Assembly (NCBI RefSeq): GCF_033095965.1 | Contig: NZ_AP026801.1 | Span: forward strand, 1,446,001-1,510,000 | Direction: 5' to 3' | Length of the DNA stretch: 64,000 nucleotides | From: Xylocopilactobacillus apis | Lineage (GTDB): Bacteria; Bacillota; Bacilli; Lactobacillales; Lactobacillaceae | In this document: piece after piece, positions 56,101 to 63,152 of the stretch | How positions within the stretch are numbered: position 1 is the first letter of the stretch | Layout: each line of letters opens with the position of its first letter | The notes under the pieces: model-generated | Seen by the model: the letters and a program-made list of their open reading frames with translations, nothing else | The model's database searches: none | What the model was told of the DNA's origin: nothing | Translations under genes and position numbers: made by a program

Positions 56101-57913
56101 GTACCTCATATGTAAAACTTTTTTTTACTACTCCACTGGGGTCGTTAATATTAAAACTCCCGTTATCTGCAATTTTTTTTGCAATATCATCAACATTAGT
56201 ATCCGTTATAGATGGGCTATTAGTTACAAAATGATTAGCATCATAAGCTTCTTTAAAATAACTAGATGGCTGAAATAAATGTTTAACTTTACCAATATTG
56301 GTATATTTTTTTTCAGGATTTTCCCCATCAATTACAGCAACATGCTGGTTATCTGTACCTTTTACAATCATATGCGTAGCAGGATCTACCGAATCATCAG
56401 TTTTGGTATTACTGTATGGATCACCTTCTGATTTTTCTACATTAGGGATCTCATGAGCTGATTTATTATTCCAGCCACCGGCATACATTTCATTAGTATC
56501 CAACATATGTCCTGCACCGCTGGCTGTTCCACCAAACCATCCATTTGCAGATCTCTCATCGCCTGTAAAATGTCTGAAACCTCCTGCCGTAGAAACAGCT
56601 CCTTGATCAGAATTAAATACATTATTATATTCTCGATATTGTTTTCCAGCAGTTAATGCTGTAGATTGAATTGGTCCATTTATACCATACCTTATCCGAT
56701 TGGCATAATTAAAATCAATATTGTTTAAATTTGTAGATCCATTAGCTACAAATTCTCCAGAAAAATGAAATCCATTTGAACCTCTTAATTCTTCTTGTTC
56801 ATAAAAATGATTATAAGCATGTTTCTTGCCATCTGATGAAATCGGTGTCCCATCAGCATTTTGAATAGCCTTCATAGGTGCAGACTCTCGCAACGAATTA
56901 TTACTAGTAATTTTTTTTCGAGAAATTAATTCTGCAATTTCTTTTGCTGTAGTACCCCTTGGTACCACGATTGTTCCATCCCCATTCTTTCCATCAATCC
57001 AAAAAGTTGAATCTCTAGAAAACTTAATACCACTAATGCTATTTCGAGAAGCCGTAGTCATATTAAGACCAGCAATATCTCCATTACCATTTTTATTATC
57101 TAAGGCATACACGCTTCCATCAATGTAATTATTTAACTTAGAATTATCAGAACCCTTTGGCAAAGTTTTGTTATTTAATTTAAAGATTGCGGTTGCTTTC
57201 TTACCGGTAGTCTTACTCTGTGCCACAATCGTAATGCTGCTCGTTGCTTCTCTGATAATGTTAGCTTCATTTTGTGCTACGTTGTCATAACCATTGACAT
57301 AAATCTGGGCATAAGCATCATCAGCATTGCCAAAAAACGCTGTCCCTAATACATCAGAGATATTGTGACCTAAACTCTTGTTGCTTGGATCATCAAGAAC
57401 CTTGCCTCGGATGACATTTTGTCCTTCACTATCTTCCGGATCAAAATTTCCTGCTACAGCAGATTGTTCTAATCTTGCCCCAACACCACTCTTTGAATTG
57501 TTGAAGTTCAAAATCTGAGCAATGAAACCTAAGGCAACACTATACTTGTTATAAGTATCTTTATAACTAGCGTTTGCATTATTTCCCGTTGTATCATTAA
57601 AAAGAATTTTACGGGCGTCTGAATCTTTATCATTAGTGGCAATCGACAAATCAATCAATTGCTTAAGTAGCTTTTGACCTGTCGGATTTTCACTCATTGC
57701 ATCTTTTGTCGGATACCAATCAACAATTCCGTCACTAGGACCTGCATTTTGCAAAAGTTGGTCATAATCTCCTAGTCCTGGTTCATCGACATCATAATCC
57801 CAGGTATTATCGGCCTGAACTGGGACAGCTTGCGTCACTGCACTCATTGCACTTGCAACGGGCGACAGCAATAACAGAGCCGTACCAGCTAAGCCAGTAA
57901 GTTTGAACTTCAT
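53180..57913 (-). CDS. Giant SLAP-anchored secreted surface protein, copy 5
   Basis: 1577 residues. Signal peptide about 1-34 (LTGLAGTALLLLSPVASA), N block about 35-260 related to but distinct from copies 3 and 4 (KDAMSENPTGQKLLKQLIDL). Distinct middle about 260-1115. C block from about 1117, Ig-like module about 1320-1433, SLAP repeats about 1434-1577, ending QWIQGDYAGFRSY, nearly identical to copy 3. RBS AGGAGAA. Last member of the array; beyond its promoter the nrd operon begins. Confidence 0.88.
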   Translation of the reverse strand: MKFKLTGLAGTALLLLSPVASAMSAVTQAVPVQADNTWDYDVDEPGLGDYDQLLQNAGPSDGIVDWYPTKDAMSENPTGQKLLKQLIDLSIATNDKDSDARKILFNDTTGNNANASYKDTYNKYSVALGFIAQILNFNNSKSGVGARLEQSAVAGNFDPEDSEGQNVIRGKVLDDPSNKSLGHNISDVLGTAFFGNADDAYAQIYVNGYDNVAQNEANIIREATSSITIVAQSKTTGKKATAIFKLNNKTLPKGSDNSKLNNYIDGSVYALDNKNGNGDIAGLNMTTASRNSISGIKFSRDSTFWIDGKNGDGTIVVPRGTTAKEIAELISRKKITSNNSLRESAPMKAIQNADGTPISSDGKKHAYNHFYEQEELRGSNGFHFSGEFVANGSTNLNNIDFNYANRIRYGINGPIQSTALTAGKQYREYNNVFNSDQGAVSTAGGFRHFTGDERSANGWFGGTASGAGHMLDTNEMYAGGWNNKSAHEIPNVEKSEGDPYSNTKTDDSVDPATHMIVKGTDNQHVAVIDGENPEKKYTNIGKVKHLFQPSSYFKEAYDANHFVTNSPSITDTNVDDIAKKIADNGSFNINDPSGVVKKSFTYEVPVSSWIYKSYNNPYSTIMSSAGAQTIDGQELLTNRENSNLQPQEKLDLKDPNNDNPSDSQTTLSLGNGNNNGIVINTGKVPDIKHPTDRSKDVDSYFYSGVFSSLVPGNGELKFRVNGGDFKIVAGTEGTLVKYGTVGTDGENNVPGNNEVQSISYKGANLMQPTTPQLSVDVNNPTVLKTPQRNEAKLITGNLNEDITKNIQLRDEAEYFVQVWDKNTTIKEKDSSGNYVYTDKPKSLIYNSSVTGASSGLFDVKTLGKVDSPNFESKYYLAGVVQLDSSGNLKYFTLNDHLVQSNASKRAYFNSNLYNNPDGPFAGKFVSGRPTSVKKPNTNNSRFFVSQDFSVGPVSSDMINDPGVKGSGITIDGKYYPYGKSDSTIDQTSEQNAADILKLTVMYNDPTLNTDNNSIADSADPLKKEFTDEGGDGNGFGTDGSGYKLVTIADTAKKQGVSEDELAGEVAKVTGKSTNEVKRTKWVQATLPRLKENAGTARINVVIYDKAAVSAPTKQDTKPSFSTTDISGGNDPFNVNFRPYTTTYDDGAVLKAADVPQNFKNLLSKTLVAGNPDLVGSTAKLQQILVSTFLDSWQQNDGSFKQTDTGAGVNSPLYLYGGFGISNSDTKNSYAQWPKGYTDNSGEYNTAITNHQGDFYRGGVNLKEADNKGTITGIPFTALTADVSKLDITKAGTYPVVYTYTNPSNSKDTASITVPVTVSDSSAPVFSFQGTTNTTIHTGDKFDINNYKVVGSWSIFNNYGGDYNKLPNFEGIAKNADGTPKVTVTGTVDTHKPGIYQLTYKATSVSGAVTEMVRNITVLPTNGSITTPSTDDWNINAYKAVGYINYVPGYGIMVYNAPAGSGTGQRLAHGTAWKISQRAVNAKGETFYRVGDNQWINGKYVSFSPINTVTPLKGEVMIVYKKGYGVNLWKSASTTNGYYPGRKLMHGSRWKVSGKQNGFYNVGKDQWIQGDYAGFRSY

Positions 57914-57945
57914 AAATTTCTCCTTTTTTGAAGTATTTAATTTAC

Positions 57946-57990
57946 ACTATAAAATAGTATCATATTTTTTCATTGTTTTTTTTTTTTTTT
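57946..57990 (-). promoter_or_regulatory. Promoter and 15-nt poly(A) tract of surface gene 5
   Basis: Minus strand: A15 (57976-57990), then CAATGAAAAAATATGATACT, then TATAGT (57946-57951). Confidence 0.55.
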
Positions 57991-57991
57991 C

Positions 57992-58083
57992 TTATTAACG
58001 TATATTTTAATTGGAGAATGTTTTCAAATTGATGTTTTATTTAACTTGGTAAAAAAATTAATGTTGTATTTTTACGTTAATAA
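57992..58083. repeat. Inverted-repeat-bounded element, copy D (covarying arms)
   Basis: 92 nt with perfect 11-bp arms TTATTAACGTA (57992-58002) and TACGTTAATAA (58073-58083). Compared with copies A-C the arm has G-to-A on one side and the matching C-to-T on the other, keeping the pairing. Confidence 0.65.
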
Positions 58084-58115
58084 AAAAGATCCAGATTTTT
58101 TTCTGAATCTTTTTA
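58082..58115. terminator. Hairpin terminator between the surface array and the nrd operon
   Basis: AAAAAGATCCAGA and TTCTGAATCTTTTT around a T loop; A and T flanks allow action in either direction. Confidence 0.65.
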
Positions 58116-58122
58116 GGCATTC

Positions 58123-58162
58123 AAAAAAGCATTCTCACCTTCAAGAAGGATCCAATGCTTTT
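58123..58162. terminator. Terminator of the nrdHIEF operon
   Basis: AAAAAAGCATT and AATGCTTTT arms with an inner CCTTC/GAAGG pair. Lies about 110 nt past the nrdF stop on the minus strand. The 58163-58272 stretch holds GCGCTA/TAGCGC arms but no gene. Confidence 0.65.
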
Positions 58163-58272
58163 CCTATGCTACTGCGCTATTAAATGACATATAATCTATC
58201 ATCAAGCAACGTAGCGCCATTACTGGCCGTTTTGTATGATTTCAGTATACTAAAACTTCTCAATAATTCAAT

Positions 58273-59259
58273 CTATTTCTTTGTCAACCCAATATCGTAG
58301 TCTTCATCACTCATTGGCTGAACTTCACCTAGTAAGTAGCCATTTCCTACTTGCGAGAAGAAATCATGGTTAGACGTTCCCGTAGAGATTCCATTCATCA
58401 CAATTGGATTTACGTCACTCGCGGTATCGGGGAATAAAGGATCTTGGCCTAAATTCATCAAAGCTTTGTTTGCGTTATAGCGCATAAAAGTCTTTACTTC
58501 TTCTTCCCAGCCAACTTCTTTATACAAGGCATCCGCATATTTTTCTTCATTTTCATACAATTCATACAATAAATCGTACATCCAAGTCTTAATATCCTGC
58601 TGCTTTGTTTCCGACTGCTCCTTATATCCCTGTTGGAATTTATATCCGATATAAGTGCCGTGGACCGACTCATCACGCAAAATCAATTTAATAATTTCCG
58701 CAACATTGGCTAGTTTATTGTTCCCCAAATAATACAAAGGAGTATAAAAACCTGAATAAAAGAGAAATGACTCTAAAAATACACTTGCGATCTTCTTTTT
58801 TAATGGATCATCGTTCTTATAGATTTCATTGATCCGCTTGGATTTAAACTGCAGATTCGGATAAGTATCAGTCCAATTGAAAATTTCTTCGATTTCCGTT
58901 GGCGTATTAAGCGTTGAAAAAATGGAAGAATAACTCTTAGCATGAACACTTTCCATAAACTGAATATTATTGAGAACCGCTGTCTCTTGCGGAGTTCGAA
59001 CCGTTTCTCTTAACATTGCCATCCCTGATTCAGACTGCACGGTATCAAGAAGCGTTAATCCACCAAATACGTGACCAACCAGAGTTTGCTCTTCCTGAGT
59101 TAACGTGCGCCAATCGGATAAATCATTGGACAAAGGAATTCTGGTATCGAGCCAAAATTGTTCGGTTAATTTCTCCCACGTTTCTTTATCAACGGCATCT
59201 TCAACATCGTTCCAATTGATAGCACTATAATAAGTTTTTTCTTGATCTAATTCTGGCAT
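58273..59259 (-). CDS. nrdF: Class Ib ribonucleotide reductase beta subunit
   Basis: 328 residues. Provides the tyrosyl radical for NrdE using a dimetal centre that NrdI helps assemble. Metal ligands and radical site are visible: Asp in LLDTVQSESG, Glu/His in FMESVHAKSYSSIF (which also holds the radical Tyr), and Glu/His in LILRDESVHGTYIG. Last gene of nrdHIEF, nine bases after nrdE. Confidence 0.97.
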   Translation of the reverse strand: MPELDQEKTYYSAINWNDVEDAVDKETWEKLTEQFWLDTRIPLSNDLSDWRTLTQEEQTLVGHVFGGLTLLDTVQSESGMAMLRETVRTPQETAVLNNIQFMESVHAKSYSSIFSTLNTPTEIEEIFNWTDTYPNLQFKSKRINEIYKNDDPLKKKIASVFLESFLFYSGFYTPLYYLGNNKLANVAEIIKLILRDESVHGTYIGYKFQQGYKEQSETKQQDIKTWMYDLLYELYENEEKYADALYKEVGWEEEVKTFMRYNANKALMNLGQDPLFPDTASDVNPIVMNGISTGTSNHDFFSQVGNGYLLGEVQPMSDEDYDIGLTKK

Positions 59260-59268
59260 TGTCTCTCC

Positions 59269-61428
59269 TTAAATAATGCAGCTTTCACATTGATTAGCTC
59301 CTACTACATCACCATCATCAGTAAAAGTTCTAACGTAGTAAATCGATTTAAGCCCTTTATAATAGGCATAGTTTCTTAAAATACTAAGATCTCTTGTAGT
59401 TTGTTCACGTTCATTCTTCCACTCATATAAGCCTCGTGGAATTCGACTCCTTATGAAAAGCGTCATACTGATTCCTTGATCCGTATGCTCAGTTGCTGCA
59501 GCGTAAACATCGATCATTTTACGCATATCCATATCATACGCTGAAACATAATATGGCAATGTTTCATTATCAAGACCTGCTGCCGGATAATAAATTTTAC
59601 CGATTTTCTTCTCTTGCCGCTCTTCAACTCTTTGGATAATTGGCTGAAGTGACGCCGAAGTATCATTGATATAAGAAATTGAGCCCGTTGGCGCAACCGC
59701 AATGCGGTTCTGGTGATATAATCCATCACGCATGACAGCTTCTTTTAATTCCTGCCAATCAGATTTTGTTGGAATAAAAATGCCCTTAAACAATTCTTTT
59801 ACTTTTGAACTCTTCGGCGCAAAATCCTTTGTTAAATATTTATCAAAATATTTGCCATTGGCGTAATCTGATTTTTCAAAATTATAAAAACTCTCTTGAC
59901 GCTCGCGCGCAATTTTATTTGATGCTTTCAAGGTCCAATAATTTAATAGCAGGAAATAAACGTTAGTGAATTCAATTGATTCCTCAGAACCGTACATAAT
60001 TTTATTATTAGCTAAGAAGGTATGCAGCCCCATCGCACCAAGACCAATTGAATGGGCGAGCTTATTGCCTTTAACGACTGATGGAACCGTATCAATATTA
60101 GAATGATCAGTAATGAAGGTCAATGCCCTCACCATTGTTTCAACTGATTTTCCAAAATCTTCAGTTTTCATCAAATTAGGAATATTAGTTGAACCTAAAT
60201 TACAGCTGACGTCCCTTCCCAATTTTTGGTACGTCTGGTCATTGTTTAAAATGCTGGGCGTTTGAACCTGCATGATCTCCGAACAAAGATTACTCATGAC
60301 AATCTTGCCGTCAATCGGATTATCACGATTTGCGGTATCAACATTAATAATGTAAGGATAACCTGACTCCTGCTGTAATTTTGAAATTTCAGTTTCAAGA
60401 TCTCGCGCCTTAATTTTCGCCTTGTGAATCTTATCGTTGGCAACTAGGTTATCGTACTCTTTGGTAATATCAATGTAACTGAAAGGTTCCCCGTATTCTA
60501 GTTCAACATCTCGTGGTGAGAAAAGATACATATCTGCATTTTCCCGCACCAATTCATAATATTTATCTGGTACAACTACACCCAAGGATAAAGTCTTAAT
60601 TCGAATTTTTTCATCAGCATTTTCTTTTTTAGCTGAAAGAAATCCGATAATATCCGGATGAAAAACATTTAAATAGACAACCCCTGCACCTTGACGCTGT
60701 CCCAGCTGATTTGAATAGGAAAAACTGTCTTCAAAAAGCTTCATTACTGGCAGCACGCCGCTTGCTGCATTGGCGTATTCTTTAATTGGAGCTCCAGCCT
60801 CACGTAGGTTACTAAGATTAATCCCAACACCGCCGCCAATTCTAGAAAGCTGCAGCGCTGAATTAATCCCTCTGCCGATCGAGTTCATATCATCCGTTAA
60901 CTGAATTAAAAAGCAAGATACAAATTCACCTCGGCGGGCACGTCCAGCGTTCAAAAATGTTGGAGTGGCTGGCTGATACCGCTGATGAATCATTTCATCG
61001 GCAAATGATAGGGCTAACTCTTCATCACCATCAGCAAAATATAAAGCATTAAAAGCTACTCGATCCTCAAAAGTTTCCAAATAGGACTCATTGTCATTAG
61101 TCTTCAAAGCATATTGCTTGAAAAATTTATACGCTGCCATAAAGCTTTTAAACTCAAATCCAGCACCATAAACAAACTTAAATAATTTTTTGAGGAAATT
61201 CGGCTGATATTTCTTAATAAATTCTGACTCAAGATACCTATTATCAAGCAGAAATTGAATCTTTTCTTCCAAAGTTGGAAATCTCTTTAAATTTGGTTCA
61301 ACGTTCTGGGCAAAAAAAGCTTTAATTGCTTCCTTATCGTACTGTAAAGGTATTTTCCCGTGATCTGGAATATTAATTTTGTTATTTAATTCAAAATAAG
61401 TTGGATCTTTTATCTCACTAATTGCCAT
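59269..61428 (-). CDS. nrdE: Class Ib ribonucleotide reductase alpha subunit
   Basis: 719 residues, full length. Reduces ribonucleoside diphosphates to deoxy forms. N-terminal ATP-cone-like NrdE domain, then the catalytic barrel: PATPTFLNAGRARRGEFVSC, RIGGGVGINLSNLREAGAPI, NLCSEIMQ (active-site Cys and Glu), PTGSISYINDTS. C-terminal redox pair in QCESCII, reduced by NrdH. Overlaps the end of nrdI by 11 nt. Confidence 0.97.
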   Translation of the reverse strand: MAISEIKDPTYFELNNKINIPDHGKIPLQYDKEAIKAFFAQNVEPNLKRFPTLEEKIQFLLDNRYLESEFIKKYQPNFLKKLFKFVYGAGFEFKSFMAAYKFFKQYALKTNDNESYLETFEDRVAFNALYFADGDEELALSFADEMIHQRYQPATPTFLNAGRARRGEFVSCFLIQLTDDMNSIGRGINSALQLSRIGGGVGINLSNLREAGAPIKEYANAASGVLPVMKLFEDSFSYSNQLGQRQGAGVVYLNVFHPDIIGFLSAKKENADEKIRIKTLSLGVVVPDKYYELVRENADMYLFSPRDVELEYGEPFSYIDITKEYDNLVANDKIHKAKIKARDLETEISKLQQESGYPYIINVDTANRDNPIDGKIVMSNLCSEIMQVQTPSILNNDQTYQKLGRDVSCNLGSTNIPNLMKTEDFGKSVETMVRALTFITDHSNIDTVPSVVKGNKLAHSIGLGAMGLHTFLANNKIMYGSEESIEFTNVYFLLLNYWTLKASNKIARERQESFYNFEKSDYANGKYFDKYLTKDFAPKSSKVKELFKGIFIPTKSDWQELKEAVMRDGLYHQNRIAVAPTGSISYINDTSASLQPIIQRVEERQEKKIGKIYYPAAGLDNETLPYYVSAYDMDMRKMIDVYAAATEHTDQGISMTLFIRSRIPRGLYEWKNEREQTTRDLSILRNYAYYKGLKSIYYVRTFTDDGDVVGANQCESCII

Positions 61429-61804
61429 TGTCTAATCTTTCTATTATCTCTTTTACTTTTTGAACATCTTCATTAGTTCCATTAAATTCATACGCATACA
61501 AAAGGGGTAAATGGTAATCAAGACAAATATCTTTAGCGGTATAAATGAATTTCTCGGCGAAATTACGATTACCGCTGCCAATTACTCCTCGACATTTCTG
61601 ATAGTTTTCTTGATAATCTAAAAATTTATCAACGGGGCTGGTTGTTTCTTCATCGTAGGTTGGAACTAATAAAACAAAGGGCTCCAAGAGCGTAAAAAAA
61701 GGATTAGCTTCTGTAACTTGTTTATTTGCTAATCCTAATTTCTTTACAAATTTTGCTGTTTGACCAGTTAAGGAAAAATAAACGAGCTCCACCTTAAGCG
61801 ACAA
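61418..61804 (-). CDS. nrdI: NrdI flavodoxin-like protein
   Basis: 128 residues; FMN loop YFSLTGQTAKFVKK and the GVIGSGNRNF segment characteristic of NrdI. Supplies oxidant to assemble the Mn2-tyrosyl radical of NrdF. Overlaps nrdH and nrdE by 11 nt each. Confidence 0.95.
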   Translation of the reverse strand: MSLKVELVYFSLTGQTAKFVKKLGLANKQVTEANPFFTLLEPFVLLVPTYDEETTSPVDKFLDYQENYQKCRGVIGSGNRNFAEKFIYTAKDICLDYHLPLLYAYEFNGTNEDVQKVKEIIERLDNGN

Positions 61805-62033
61805 TCTTTCTCAGTTCATCTGGACGGAATCCGGTAAAAGTAACTTCATTGGATTTTACTACGGGCAAAGACATGTATCCTTCATTGATCAATGCTTCTC
61901 TGGCTGAAGGTTCTTCATCAATATTGATCTCATTGAAAGATACCCCATGATCGATTAAAAATCTTTTGACCATTTTGCATTGCATGCAATTATTTCTCGA
62001 AAATACTGTTATTTGCTTTTTGATCATATCCAT
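61794..62033 (-). CDS. nrdH: NrdH glutaredoxin-like protein
   Basis: 79 residues with the CxxC redox site in NNCMQCKMVKRFL and the C-terminal FTGFRPDELRKI typical of NrdH. Electron donor of NrdEF. Start at 62033 (MDMIKKQ) follows AGGAAG; the second Met at 62027 is also possible. First gene of the operon. Confidence 0.95.
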   Translation of the reverse strand: MDMIKKQITVFSRNNCMQCKMVKRFLIDHGVSFNEINIDEEPSAREALINEGYMSLPVVKSNEVTFTGFRPDELRKIVA

Positions 62034-62066
62034 TTTAAAACTACTTCCTAAATTTTTTATGTATCT

Positions 62067-62095
62067 AGCATAAGAAAAAAAAGAAGATCAGTCAA
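62067..62095 (-). promoter_or_regulatory. nrd operon promoter
   Basis: Minus-strand -35 TTGACT (62090-62095), 17-nt spacer, -10 TATGCT (62067-62072), about 35 nt upstream of the nrdH start. Confidence 0.75.
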
Positions 62096-62102
62096 GAGAT
62101 TT

Positions 62103-62150
62103 TATCTACATATAGTATACTTTATCATTTTCATTCAATAAATATTGTGA
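62103..62150. promoter_or_regulatory. Tandem NrdR boxes
   Basis: TATCTACATATAGTAT (62103-62118) and TCAATAAATATTGTGA (62135-62150) fit the 16-bp NrdR box acaCwAtATaTwGtgt; their centres are 32 bp apart, i.e. three helical turns, as known for NrdR. They lie just upstream of the nrd promoter. The NrdR repressor should lower expression when dATP is high. Confidence 0.65.
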
Positions 62151-62164
62151 ATTAAAAAAAGGCA

Positions 62165-62195
62165 CAAAAAAACCCGGAGCGACGCGCCGGGAGCT
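62165..62195 (-). terminator. nusG terminator
   Basis: Minus strand CTCCCGG and CCGGG arms around GCGTCGCT-type loop, followed by T7. Confidence 0.85.
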
Positions 62196-62200
62196 AATTC

Positions 62201-62752
62201 TTAAATTTTTTCTACTTGTGAAAAATCTACTTCAGTATCAGTATCACGACCAAACATTTGCACGCTGATGTTCAATTTATGGTGTTCTGCATTAATACTA
62301 TTTATTTTGCCTTCAAGACCCTCAAATGCTCCATCAATAACTTTAACCGTCTGACCAACAGTAAAATCATGAGAAACTGGAACTGATTCTTGGTCTTGTT
62401 TAGCCAGAATATCTTCTACTTCCTCAGGAAGTAAAGGTGCCGGCTTAGACCCTGCCCCATGAGAACCGACAAATCCAGTTACGCCCGGGGTATTACGCAC
62501 AACAAACCAAGAACGATCTGTCATTACCATCTCAACAATTACATAACCGGGAAAAGTTTTTTTCTCTTCCATTTGAAATTTGCCAGTTCGAGCATTTTTA
62601 ACTCGTTCTTCAGTTGCTGGAACAATTACATCAAAAATATAATCTTCCATTCCCATTGACTGAGCACGTGATTTTAAATTTTCTTTTACTTTATTTTCAT
62701 ACCCAGAATATGTATGCAAAACATACCATTGCTTTTCAGCTGTTTCAACCAT
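62201..62752 (-). CDS. nusG: Transcription termination/antitermination factor NusG
   Basis: 183 residues. NGN domain (WYVLHTYSGYENKVKENLKS, FPGYVIVEMVM, RNTPGVTGFVG) and a C-terminal KOW domain (FTVGQTVKVIDGAFEGLEGK). Binds RNA polymerase and couples it to Rho or the ribosome. Directly downstream of secE, the usual order. Confidence 0.97.
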   Translation of the reverse strand: MVETAEKQWYVLHTYSGYENKVKENLKSRAQSMGMEDYIFDVIVPATEERVKNARTGKFQMEEKKTFPGYVIVEMVMTDRSWFVVRNTPGVTGFVGSHGAGSKPAPLLPEEVEDILAKQDQESVPVSHDFTVGQTVKVIDGAFEGLEGKINSINAEHHKLNISVQMFGRDTDTEVDFSQVEKI

Positions 62753-62772
62753 TAATATCTATTCCCCGTTAA

Positions 62773-62946
62773 TTAAAATATAAATTTATTCAATAATAAC
62801 GTTAAGATCAGATCACAAATAGAAAAGTATATTGCAAAAATAATAGTGTATGAAATAACAGTCCATGTATCATGTCTTGTTTCTTTACCTGTTGGCCAGG
62901 TAGTGTCTTTCATTGTTTGACCAACGCTTTTAAAAAATTTACCCAT
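62773..62946 (-). CDS. secE: Preprotein translocase subunit SecE
   Basis: 57 residues: MGKFFKSVGQTMKDTTWPTG (the conserved TWP amphipathic helix), then one membrane segment (about 29-52, VISYTIIFAIYFSICDLILT). Length and position just before nusG are diagnostic. Confidence 0.93.
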   Translation of the reverse strand: MGKFFKSVGQTMKDTTWPTGKETRHDTWTVISYTIIFAIYFSICDLILTLLLNKFIF

Positions 62947-63018
62947 TACAGTATCATTCCGTCCTATTTTTAGTTAACAACAATTATAACACGTTATCTT
63001 AATGATAAAAAGATCCGT

Positions 63019-63147
63019 TCATTTATCGTGCTTTTTCTTTACTTTAGTCCATTCATTGATTTTTTCAATTAAGTTATGAACTGCCGCTGCTGCCATCCCG
63101 ACAACAACTAGCCCCATCATCCAGGCTAAAATAGTTTTACTGCTCAT
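63019..63147 (-). CDS. Small single-pass membrane protein
   Basis: 42 codons, MSSKTILAWMMGLVVVGMAA then a basic tail (IEKINEWTKVKKKHDK). One membrane segment at about 5-24. Lies between the polysaccharide deacetylase stop (five bases upstream) and secE. Ribosome site weak (AGAAG). In many relatives rpmG precedes secE; this is not L33. Unassigned. Confidence 0.5.
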   Translation of the reverse strand: MSSKTILAWMMGLVVVGMAAAAVHNLIEKINEWTKVKKKHDK

Positions 63148-63152
63148 TTAAA

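Noticed and set aside
29330-57913. LPxTG or WxL wall-anchoring signals in the giant proteins
   Set aside because: All five end in the second SLAP repeat (…MAY, KSY, RSY, KAY, RSY). No sortase motif, C-terminal hydrophobic tail or WxL motif is seen.
29330-57913. CRISPR array or short tandem repeats
   Set aside because: Repeats here are kilobase-scale paralogous genes; no regular direct repeats with spacers were seen in the window.
39000-58272. Insertion sequences or a prophage as the cause of duplication
   Set aside because: No transposase, integrase or phage gene is present; the repeats are gene-sized and flanked by the shared terminator only.
63019-63147. Ribosomal protein L33 (rpmG), expected before secE
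   Set aside because: The 42-residue product has a membrane helix and none of the L33 motifs.
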